From: Rhodopirellula sp.
Lineage (GTDB): Bacteria; Planctomycetota; Planctomycetia; Pirellulales; Pirellulaceae
Direction of reading: 5' to 3'
Assembly: GCA_002714565.1 (NCBI GenBank)
Contig: PAXU01000031.1
Span: 34,297 to 39,547 of the forward strand
Length of the DNA: 5,251 nucleotides
A program made the position numbers and the translations under genes. The notes beneath the pieces are model-generated. The model saw only the letters and a program-made list of their open reading frames with translations. It ran no database searches and was not told the origin of the DNA. Each line of letters opens with the position of its first letter. The stretch's first letter is position 1. Of this stretch, positions 1 to 5,251 are shown one piece after another.

Positions 1-1068
1 GACAATGAAAAGAACATCGATGCATTTACCAGCTTTACAGCCGAGCAGTGGAAGCGCGCATTGAGTTCGTATACATACGTAGTCATGCTTGACGAATACG
101 ATGGGCTGGATAAGCAAATGGTCGATGATAGCGTTGCCGAAGATGCCCGCTTCATCGACTTAAGTGGATTCCTGAAAAAGTCCGGAACCAGTACCGCAGA
201 CAATGACGAAGTCTCGTTGTTTGCTGGTGTGGAATCTCAACTGTCAAATGCCGAAGATCCGGGGTTTGACATGATCTACACCGGTGTCGTGCCGATCGTC
301 TACAAAGCACAAACGTCGTTGCTCAAGAGCCTCATTAATAGTATCGGCCTAGCCTTTGTCATGATCTTATGTGTCATGGTTCTACTGCTGAGGAACGGTA
401 AGTTGGCCTGGAATAACTTTACCAACCTTCGTGGCGGTATGGTCTCGATGATTCCCAATGTATTCCCAGTGGTGGCCATATTCGGAATCATGGGACATAT
501 GGATGTGATGGTGGATATCGGTTCGATGATGACCGCCAGCGTAGCGATGGGTGTTGCGGTTGACGATACGATTCACTTCTTAACCTGGTTCAGGAAGGGC
601 ATGGATCAAGGGATGGAGCGTCGTGGTGCACTGATACTTGCATACGAACGGTGTGCTGCGGCCATGACACAAACCACGCTGATTGGTGGACTCGGCCTAA
701 GCGTCTTTGCATTCAGCTCATTTACTCCGACGCAACGATTTGGCACGATGATGCTGACTTTGCTTGCTGCTGCGTTAGTTGGAGACCTGTTATTTTTACC
801 AGCCTTGCTGGCCAGCCCGATTGGCAAATTCTTTAGTAGCGAAAATCAATCACGGCGAAAGAGAAAGTCAGATGTTATGACCGGTGACGAAGCGTCACTC
901 GATGAGGTTGAGTCCAACGGAGATGCTTCGGCAGGCGAACAGTCGGATATACACGCCCCACGAGGTAAGAAGAGTAAGAGCTCTTCGTCTAGTCCCGGAT
1001 CTGGCCCTCACACCGTAGAGAAAAACGGTGATCGTGTTATCCGCCATGACAAAGGGCATAAGTCATAA
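1..1068 (+). CDS. RND/MMPL-family transporter, C-terminal part (5' end outside window)
   Basis: This is the C-terminal 355 residues of an RND-superfamily (MMPL/Patched-like) inner-membrane protein. The frame is open from base 1, so the gene begins upstream. Visible residues 1 to about 105 look like the end of the second extracytoplasmic porter domain. Five hydrophobic segments follow, near 111-130, 148-167, 172-194, 225-241 and 248-270, matching TM8-TM12 of the RND fold. GVAVDDTIHF at 184-193 is the hallmark RND motif, whose acidic pair in the membrane is associated with proton coupling. Family members use the proton gradient to move lipids or other hydrophobic compounds out of the inner membrane; the substrate cannot be read from this fragment. 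The last 80 or so residues are a hydrophilic, Ser/Lys/Asp-rich tail with a run of five serines, probably cytoplasmic and disordered. The gene converges on the SDR gene with a 31-bp gap. Hopanoid or sphingolipid export is possible but unproven. Confidence 0.88.
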   Translation, partial: DNEKNIDAFTSFTAEQWKRALSSYTYVVMLDEYDGLDKQMVDDSVAEDARFIDLSGFLKKSGTSTADNDEVSLFAGVESQLSNAEDPGFDMIYTGVVPIVYKAQTSLLKSLINSIGLAFVMILCVMVLLLRNGKLAWNNFTNLRGGMVSMIPNVFPVVAIFGIMGHMDVMVDIGSMMTASVAMGVAVDDTIHFLTWFRKGMDQGMERRGALILAYERCAAAMTQTTLIGGLGLSVFAFSSFTPTQRFGTMMLTLLAAALVGDLLFLPALLASPIGKFFSSENQSRRKRKSDVMTGDEASLDEVESNGDASAGEQSDIHAPRGKKSKSSSSSPGSGPHTVEKNGDRVIRHDKGHKS

Positions 1069-1099
1069 GTCTGGTTTTCGTTGGCATGACGGGTAAGCA

Positions 1100-2110
1100 C
1101 TAGAGCCAGTTGTTTTCTCGATACCAGGTTCCCGTTTGGGCAAACCGCTCAAGGAGCGAAGCTGGAAATATCATTCCAAGGTGCTCCAGGTTTTCCGTCG
1201 AGCAGGCCCAGCTGGATGCGTGAGCTTCGCGGATCTTATCAAGATTTACCGAGAGTTGTTGGCCTCTGATGCGGGCCATGCACTCCATGATTATTCCAAC
1301 GGTCCAGCTCAAAGGACTAGGCACGAAACTCAGCCGGCCACGTCCCCGGTTGATGGCGTGTTTCATTATTTTTCCCATGCTGGCATAGGTTGGGTACTCA
1401 GGGCACACGCCGTAATAGATTCCTGTACCGGATGAGTTGAGATTATCAGCGGTCAGTCGCTGGCCATGCTCTGCAGCACGAATGATGATTTCTACGAGGT
1501 CTGCAACATGAATAAGGGAAATGCGTGGTGCAGCAACCCCCATGATTGCATGCACGTTCATGTTTGATACCGATTTGAAAACCGGAAGCATCTCCGTGTT
1601 GCGTGGCCCGAAGACAATACCCGGCCGCACAATGGTGGTCGGAACGCGATCAGCGAACAACTGTGCGGCGCATTCCCCCGCCCGCTTGCTGAGCCCGTAA
1701 TTTGAGACAGGTGCTGTTGACGCACCTTCCATGCGAACTGTGCCGTGTGCGGTTGGACCGGATGCCGCGATTGAGGAGATGACGACGTGGACGGGAGGAC
1801 TTGTTGCTTGCGCACATGCTCTAGCCAGATTAAACGTGCCGTCCCTGTTTGCAGCCATTAGCTGGTCTAGCTTGAAAGCGCTAGTGCGCCCGGCCAGGTG
1901 TACAACGTAGTCCACTTCTTCGACCGCTTCGGCAAGCACGTTGAAATCTGCAAGTGAACCTTCCACATACTGAACGCCAACAGACTCCAGTAATTCACGA
2001 TTGGATGTTTTCCTCACCAGGCAGCGCACGTTATGACCGCGTGCTGTTAATTCTTCGGCGAGATGTCCACCGATAAATCCGCTTCCGCCTGTGAGAAAAT
2101 ACGTGCTCAT
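1100..2110 (-). CDS. NAD(P)-dependent epimerase/dehydratase, extended SDR family
   Basis: A complete 336-residue extended short-chain dehydrogenase/reductase, of normal length for the family. The Rossmann nucleotide-binding motif TGGSGFIG lies at residues 7-14 directly after the first beta strand, which fixes the ATG at 2108-2110 as the start. HLAG at 71-74 is the second cofactor-side motif. The catalytic set is intact: Ser112/Ser113 in the VVISSIAASG strand, and Tyr138 with Lys142 in YGLSK. RPGIVFGPR at 162-170 is the usual substrate-side motif. The C-terminus ends in TWYRENNWL, typical of dihydroflavonol-reductase, 3-beta-HSD and HpnA-like SDRs. It should be a soluble or membrane-associated oxidoreductase acting on a sugar, a sterol-like lipid or a keto-lipid; the substrate is not visible. 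It is divergent from the acyltransferase gene and convergent with the transporter gene. No strong Shine-Dalgarno sequence precedes the start. Reduction of 3-ketosphinganine (CerR-like) and a hopanoid-associated (HpnA-like) role are both candidates. Confidence 0.9.
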   Translation of the reverse strand: MSTYFLTGGSGFIGGHLAEELTARGHNVRCLVRKTSNRELLESVGVQYVEGSLADFNVLAEAVEEVDYVVHLAGRTSAFKLDQLMAANRDGTFNLARACAQATSPPVHVVISSIAASGPTAHGTVRMEGASTAPVSNYGLSKRAGECAAQLFADRVPTTIVRPGIVFGPRNTEMLPVFKSVSNMNVHAIMGVAAPRISLIHVADLVEIIIRAAEHGQRLTADNLNSSGTGIYYGVCPEYPTYASMGKIMKHAINRGRGRLSFVPSPLSWTVGIIMECMARIRGQQLSVNLDKIREAHASSWACSTENLEHLGMIFPASLLERFAQTGTWYRENNWL

Positions 2111-2424
2111 GTCTTATCGAAAGTTGGTCTTTCTAATGCTTACTTGTTTGTTGAGTGATTTTGACCTATTCAGTTTTACACCGTAGATTTGCTGAGCGCC
2201 AAAATCAATATCTGCCTCCGGTTCGAAGTCCGATGTGCAATCCGTCTGACAGGTTGAATATTAACGATTACAACAGTTTTACGACCGTTTTTTTATGAAC
2301 CTGAACTGGAGAGCTACATTCTTCCATGCCGCATTGTGGCACCGGCAACAATTGATAATGGTCATTTTCCATCCACGCGGAAGCGAGCGTGGTGAGGTTC
2401 CTTAAGTGCACAGGCGAAACAGTA
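2111..2424. other. Divergent intergenic region between SDR and acyltransferase genes
   Basis: This 314-bp stretch has no credible coding frame and must hold the promoters of both flanking genes, which are transcribed away from each other. On the + strand, TGATAAT at 2353-2359 resembles an extended -10 element about 65 bp before the acyltransferase start, but no good -35 is visible. A run of seven T at 2288-2294 has no stem before it, so it does not look like a terminator. A 6-bp perfect inverted repeat at 2373-2392 sits close to the acyltransferase gene and is listed separately. No clear sigma70-type promoter could be identified for the minus-strand SDR gene. Confidence 0.6.
2373..2392. repeat. 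Inverted repeat CCACGC-N8-GCGTGG upstream of acyltransferase gene
   Basis: A perfect 6-bp GC-rich inverted repeat: CCACGC at 2373-2378 and GCGTGG at 2387-2392, separated by GGAAGCGA. It lies 32 bp before the preferred ATG of the acyltransferase and covers the alternative GTG start at 2389. It could be an operator half-site pair or a small hairpin in the 5' leader. A repeat this short can occur by chance, so function is uncertain. Confidence 0.35.
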
Positions 2425-3552
2425 ATGTCTGAATTAGTAATTAAGCCAGTCGGGACAAGAAGAGAACGCAAGCAGTTTCTTCAATTGCCGTCGAAAATCT
2501 ACCGTGACGATGATATGTGGATTCCCGCGCTACGCGCAAATGTGAAAGAGCTTGTCGGATTCGCCAAACATCCCTTTCATGATTTCGCCACTGTTCAACC
2601 CTTCATTGCTCTGAGAGATGGTGAGCCCGTCGGTCGTATTTGTGCGATTGTGAATCCTCGACACGTGAAATATCAGAAAGAAGAAGTAGGCTTCTTTGGC
2701 TTCTTTGAGTCGATCAACGACCTCGCGGTATCAGGAGCGTTGTTTGATGCAGCACGTGAATTCCTTGCAGGCCACGGTTTGAATAAGATGCGGGGCCCAC
2801 TGAACCCATCACTGAACTATGAGTGCGGATTGCTCGTGGATGGGTTCCACAGTCCTCCTACATTCATGATGACATATAACCGGCCGTACTATGTTGAGTT
2901 GTTTGACGCTTACGGCATGGAAACCAATCAGGAAATGGTCGCCTTTAAGTTTCCAGTTGATGCCGTACCGGATCTTGATCCCAAGGTCTTCAGAATGGTC
3001 GAAAGGGGTAAGCAGCGTTTCAATATTAAATTGCGCAGGATCAATATTAAAGACTTCAAGAATGAAGTGCGCATGTTTCTTGATGTCTACAATCGGGCGA
3101 TGCCGGGCACGTGGGGGTTTGTGCCGTTTACCGATGATGAAATGAAACATCTGGCAGCCTCACTTCGATTCTTAATTGCTCCGGAGATGACTTCCGTTGC
3201 GACTGTCGACGACGAACCGATTGCAGCGTTGTTTGGACTGTTGGATTACAACCCGATCATTAAACAGATTGGTGGCAAACTATTCCCGTTCGGATTCCTG
3301 AAACTGCTTCTTAGCAAACGCAAAATCAAAAAGATGCGTGTAATGAGCGCTAACGTCATCCCTGAATATCAGCGATGGGGAGTTGGTGTCATTGCACTCT
3401 CCAGATTTGAAGACGAATACGAACCATGGGGCCTGAAGGATCTGGAGTTTAGCTGGGTATTAAAGTCCAATCATCTTTCTTATAAAACGCTGACCCGTGG
3501 TGGTGCGGAGCCGGAGAAGACTTGGCGGATTTACGACTACGAGCAATCGTAG
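2425..3552 (+). CDS. GNAT-fold acyltransferase, YghO-like family (possible ceramide synthase-type)
   Basis: A complete protein of 375 residues from ATG 2425. An in-frame GTG at 2389 would add 12 residues, but the family's N-terminal strand (ELVIKPV) begins right after the ATG, so the ATG is preferred; its Shine-Dalgarno is weak (AGG, 10 bases away). I recognise the long GNAT-like family related to E. coli YghO. Typical motifs appear in order: KIYRDDDMWIPAL at 24-36, VGFFGFFE at 88-95, RGPLNPS at 123-129, YNRPYY at 151-156, WGFVPFTDDE at 230-239, VIPEYQRWGVGV at 311-322 (the GNAT acyl-CoA pyrophosphate-binding loop) and SWVLKSN at 343-349. The length, about twice a simple GNAT domain, suggests two GNAT-like halves. 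There is no signal peptide or clear membrane segment, although FPFGFLKLLL at 287-296 is hydrophobic. From memory, the Caulobacter ceramide synthase bCerS belongs to this kind of GNAT protein. N-acylation of a long-chain amine is therefore possible but inferred; the sequence alone supports only a GNAT-family acyltransferase. Confidence 0.88.
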   Translation: MSELVIKPVGTRRERKQFLQLPSKIYRDDDMWIPALRANVKELVGFAKHPFHDFATVQPFIALRDGEPVGRICAIVNPRHVKYQKEEVGFFGFFESINDLAVSGALFDAAREFLAGHGLNKMRGPLNPSLNYECGLLVDGFHSPPTFMMTYNRPYYVELFDAYGMETNQEMVAFKFPVDAVPDLDPKVFRMVERGKQRFNIKLRRINIKDFKNEVRMFLDVYNRAMPGTWGFVPFTDDEMKHLAASLRFLIAPEMTSVATVDDEPIAALFGLLDYNPIIKQIGGKLFPFGFLKLLLSKRKIKKMRVMSANVIPEYQRWGVGVIALSRFEDEYEPWGLKDLEFSWVLKSNHLSYKTLTRGGAEPEKTWRIYDYEQS

Positions 3553-3675
3553 TCCGATTTCCCGAAGGCTGCTCTAGTGTCCGTAAACTGCCTAAGTGCT
3601 GATTATTTATGTTTCGGTAGATAGAATTTGGCCAAACTACAGCGATCAGTCCCTAAAATTGGTCAGTTTTCACTT

Positions 3676-3692
3676 TAAATCGTGCCGATTTA
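3676..3692. repeat. Tight stem-loop TAAATCG-TGC-CGATTTA
   Basis: A perfect 7-bp inverted repeat with a 3-base loop, 124 bp after the acyltransferase stop codon. The stem is short and AT-rich, and the following bases (GTTAAAGAGG) do not form a T-tract, so it is not a standard intrinsic terminator. It could protect an mRNA 3' end or be a protein binding site. Confidence 0.4.
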
Positions 3693-3707
3693 GTTAAAGA
3701 GGGGGGG

Positions 3708-3744
3708 ACCACACTCATAACGTGCATTGGATGGTGAGTGTGGT
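3708..3744. repeat. 10-bp perfect inverted repeat ACCACACTCA / TGAGTGTGGT
   Basis: The arms at 3708-3717 and 3735-3744 are perfect reverse complements, separated by 17 bases. A run of seven G lies directly before the left arm. The right arm falls within the spacer of the best promoter candidate for the DUF1501 gene (3727-3756), an operator-like position. No T-tract follows, which argues against a simple terminator. The repeat is seen directly; regulatory function is inferred. Confidence 0.5.
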
Positions 3745-3756
3745 GTGTGATAATAT
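3727..3756 (+). promoter_or_regulatory. Candidate sigma70-type promoter for DUF1501 gene
   Basis: TTGGAT at 3727-3732 could serve as -35 and TAATAT at 3751-3756 as -10, with an 18-base spacer and an AT-rich stretch downstream. This would give a leader of about 130 bases before the DUF1501 start. Planctomycete promoter consensus is poorly defined and the -35 match is partial, so this is a weak call. Confidence 0.25.
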
Positions 3757-3814
3757 TTATATAGAGTTCTCGGAAGTCTGCTCGTACAGCAGTATTTCTG
3801 TGCATGAAGCGAAG

Positions 3815-3867
3815 CCGTGTTCAATTGATACGTTTTCACACGGAATGTGATGGCGTTTGAAACACGG
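3815..3867 (+). promoter_or_regulatory. Large imperfect hairpin in the leader of the DUF1501 gene
   Basis: CCGTGTTCAA (3815-3824) pairs with TTGAAACACGG (3857-3867) as ten base pairs with one bulged A. Inside, ACG (3830-3832) can pair with CGT (3854-3856), and TCACA (3836-3840) pairs with TGTGA (3846-3850) around a CGGAA loop. The structure ends 29 bases before the start codon and 17 bases before the Shine-Dalgarno. It could be a cis-regulatory RNA element, or nested operator sites in DNA. It matches no riboswitch class that I recognise. Confidence 0.4.
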
Positions 3868-3883
3868 TTTAATTGACCGCAAT

Positions 3884-3890
3884 CAGGAGA
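3884..3890 (+). promoter_or_regulatory. Strong ribosome binding site of DUF1501 gene
   Basis: CAGGAGA lies six bases before the ATG at 3897-3899. It is the clearest Shine-Dalgarno in the window and, with the Tat signal that follows, decides the start of the DUF1501 gene. Confidence 0.75.
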
Positions 3891-3896
3891 TAATCC

Positions 3897-5251
3897 ATGT
3901 TATCGATTTTAGGGCCAAAGCCGAAAAGTCGTTCATTTTGTGATGGTGTTTCGCGTCGAGATTTTCTGACGATTGGATCACTATCTATGGCCGGTGCCAT
4001 GTCACTGCCACATCTACTTCGTGCAGAGGCAGCACAAGGTGGCCGTAGCCACAAAGCGATTATCAATGTCTTCCTTCCAGGTGGTCCTCCGCATCAGGAT
4101 ATGTTTGATCTCAAACCGGATGCTCCTCAGGAAATCCGTGGTGAGTTTCAACCCATCAACACAAATGTTGCTGGCATACAGGTCGGTGAATTGTTTCCAA
4201 AGCTCGCTGAGGTGATGGACAAGGTATCTGTAATTCGAACCATTGTCGGTGCAACCGGATCGCACTATGCTCACCAGGCCATGACAGGATATCCACACCC
4301 GAATCCACCAGCAGGCGGATGGCCATCGGTTGGTGCTTGGATTTCAAAATTGCAGGGACCGGTTAAACCGGCTGTTCCTCCACACTTGTCGCTGTTCTAC
4401 AAAACCAGCCATAACCCTTGGGGTGATCCAGGTGCTGGCGGATTCCTTGGTGTACCTCATTCTCCATTCCGGCTTGTAGGCGGTAAGAACGAAACAAGTA
4501 AGACAGAGAACATGGTTCTGAAAGGGATTACACTTGATCGCCTTCAGGATCGAAACACACTGTTGGCATCTCTTGACAACCTCAAACGCGACATAGACAC
4601 AACAGGCGTGATGGAAGGTGTCGACGCATTCACGGAACAGGCCGTTGGAATTCTCACCAGTTCAGCGCTAGCCGAAGCTATGGATATTTCTCAGGAATCT
4701 CCGGAAGTGATCGAGAGATACGGCAAAGGTGATCCTACATTTAAAGCGGACGGTTCGCCTCGAATGACAGAGAACTTCCTGATTGCCCGACGACTGGTTG
4801 AAGCGGGTGCACGATACGTGTCACTCAACTTTAGCCGATGGGACTGGCATGGCGGAAACTTCAACCGTGCACGGCAAGACATGCCTATGCTCGACCGTGC
4901 GACTGCGGCGCTTATCCGTGACATCCACGAGCGTGGCCTTGACCGGGATGTTTCAGTGGTCGTTTGGGGTGAGTTTGGACGTACACCAAAGATCAATGGA
5001 AATGCTGGCCGTGATCACTGGCCACGCGTCTCATGTGCTTTGATGGCTGGTGGCGGAAATAACCATGGACAGGTTATTGGTACAACCAATCGACTGGCCG
5101 AACATCCAATCGATCGACCGGTTACCTTCCAGGAAGTAATGGCAACACTTTACACCAATATCGGCGTAAACCTGCGTGCCACACGTGAATTCGACCTTCG
5201 TGGTCGGCCTCAGTATCCGGTACCTGAAGGCGTAGCTCCGCTACGTGAGTT
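3897..5251 (+). CDS. DUF1501 family protein with Tat signal (3' end just outside window)
   Basis: Visible are 451 codons plus two bases. The N-terminus has a twin-arginine signal, SRRDFL at residues 19-24, followed by a hydrophobic stretch to about residue 41 and a possible cleavage site near AEA (43-45), so the protein is probably exported folded by the Tat system. The body is a DUF1501 domain, which belongs to the alkaline phosphatase/sulfatase-like superfamily. Family marks are GGPPHQDMFDLKP (62-74), WDWHGG (315-320), WGEFGRTPKIN (357-367), GRDHWP (371-376) and PVTFQEVMATLYTNIGV (408-424). Asp and His residues in these motifs are candidate metal ligands. The biochemical role of DUF1501 proteins is not known; planctomycetes carry many, often beside DUF1549/DUF1553 cytochrome-like genes, none of which is visible here. 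The sequence at the edge (QYPVPEGVAPLRE) resembles the usual C-terminus, so only a few residues are probably missing. It seems to start a new transcription unit. Confidence 0.93.
   Translation, partial: MLSILGPKPKSRSFCDGVSRRDFLTIGSLSMAGAMSLPHLLRAEAAQGGRSHKAIINVFLPGGPPHQDMFDLKPDAPQEIRGEFQPINTNVAGIQVGELFPKLAEVMDKVSVIRTIVGATGSHYAHQAMTGYPHPNPPAGGWPSVGAWISKLQGPVKPAVPPHLSLFYKTSHNPWGDPGAGGFLGVPHSPFRLVGGKNETSKTENMVLKGITLDRLQDRNTLLASLDNLKRDIDTTGVMEGVDAFTEQAVGILTSSALAEAMDISQESPEVIERYGKGDPTFKADGSPRMTENFLIARRLVEAGARYVSLNFSRWDWHGGNFNRARQDMPMLDRATAALIRDIHERGLDRDVSVVVWGEFGRTPKINGNAGRDHWPRVSCALMAGGGNNHGQVIGTTNRLAEHPIDRPVTFQEVMATLYTNIGVNLRATREFDLRGRPQYPVPEGVAPLRE

Larger units (their letters stand above)
3553..3896. 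other. Intergenic region rich in inverted repeats, upstream of DUF1501 gene
   Basis: A 344-bp non-coding stretch between two genes on the same strand. From left to right it holds a 10-bp palindrome TTTGGCCAAA (3627-3636), a tight stem-loop (3676-3692), a run of seven G (3701-3707), a 10-bp inverted repeat (3708-3744), an AT-rich promoter-like segment (about 3727-3756), a small hairpin CTGCT-CGTAC-AGCAG (3778-3792), a larger imperfect hairpin (3815-3867) and a strong ribosome binding site (3884-3890). The stems are not followed by a T-tract, so an intrinsic terminator for the acyltransferase gene cannot be pointed out with confidence. The arrangement suggests that the DUF1501 gene has its own promoter and a structured leader. 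Confidence 0.6.

Noticed and set aside
61..63. TTG as the start of the transporter fragment
   Set aside because: The same frame is open from base 1 and encodes plausible porter-domain residues, so the gene runs in from the left and TTG is an internal Leu codon.
1069..1099. Possible bidirectional terminator between the convergent genes
   Set aside because: The 31-bp gap contains no inverted repeat of useful length.
1136..1435. 99-residue open frame on the + strand inside the SDR gene
   Set aside because: It is antisense to a well-supported gene, has no recognisable domain or good ribosome binding site, and is best explained as a shadow.
2288..2294. Run of seven T as a possible terminator
   Set aside because: No stable stem precedes it, and the neighbouring genes are transcribed away from this region, so no transcript needs to end here on the + strand.
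2389..2391. GTG as the start of the acyltransferase gene
   Set aside because: It would add 12 residues that do not resemble the family N-terminus and lies inside the 2373-2392 inverted repeat. ATG 2425 fits the family start better.
2809..3150. 113-residue open frame on the - strand inside the acyltransferase gene
   Set aside because: It is antisense to strongly conserved family motifs and shows no domain of its own.
4691..4996. 101-residue open frame on the - strand inside the DUF1501 gene
   Set aside because: It is Arg/Ser-rich, as expected from an antisense shadow, and overlaps conserved DUF1501 motifs.
1..5251. Mobile element, CRISPR array, tRNA or rRNA
   Set aside because: No transposase or integrase motifs, no regularly spaced direct repeats, and no tRNA- or rRNA-like segments were seen.

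Overview
The window looks like chromosomal DNA of a Planctomycetota bacterium or a close relative. The strongest clue is the rightmost gene, a DUF1501 protein whose N-terminus carries the FCDGVSRRDFL-type Tat signal common in planctomycete DUF1501 proteins. The moderate GC content, the loose gene spacing and the planctomycete-style MMPL/RND protein with a hydrophilic tail fit this. The assignment is inference from family resemblance; no rRNA or other marker gene is present.

Layout. 1-1068 (+): C-terminal part of an RND/MMPL-type membrane transporter, open at the left edge. 1069-1099: a 31-bp convergent gap with no visible terminator. 1100-2110 (-): a complete extended short-chain dehydrogenase/reductase (NAD-dependent epimerase/dehydratase family). 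2111-2424: a 314-bp divergent intergenic region. 2425-3552 (+): a complete 375-residue protein of the GNAT-fold, YghO-like acyltransferase family. 3553-3896: a 344-bp non-coding region rich in inverted repeats, probably holding the promoter and a structured leader for the next gene. 3897-5251 (+): a DUF1501 protein exported by the Tat pathway, cut by the right edge probably only a few codons before its end.

How the genes may work together. The first three genes are a lipid-type exporter, an extended SDR and a YghO-like GNAT protein. From memory, bacterial ceramide synthesis in Caulobacter uses a GNAT-fold ceramide synthase and an SDR annotated as an epimerase, so a sphingolipid or other envelope-lipid locus is a reasonable hypothesis. 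The key marker, a serine palmitoyltransferase-like PLP enzyme, is not in the window. The DUF1501 gene appears to be a separate transcription unit. No mobile element, CRISPR array, tRNA or rRNA was seen.
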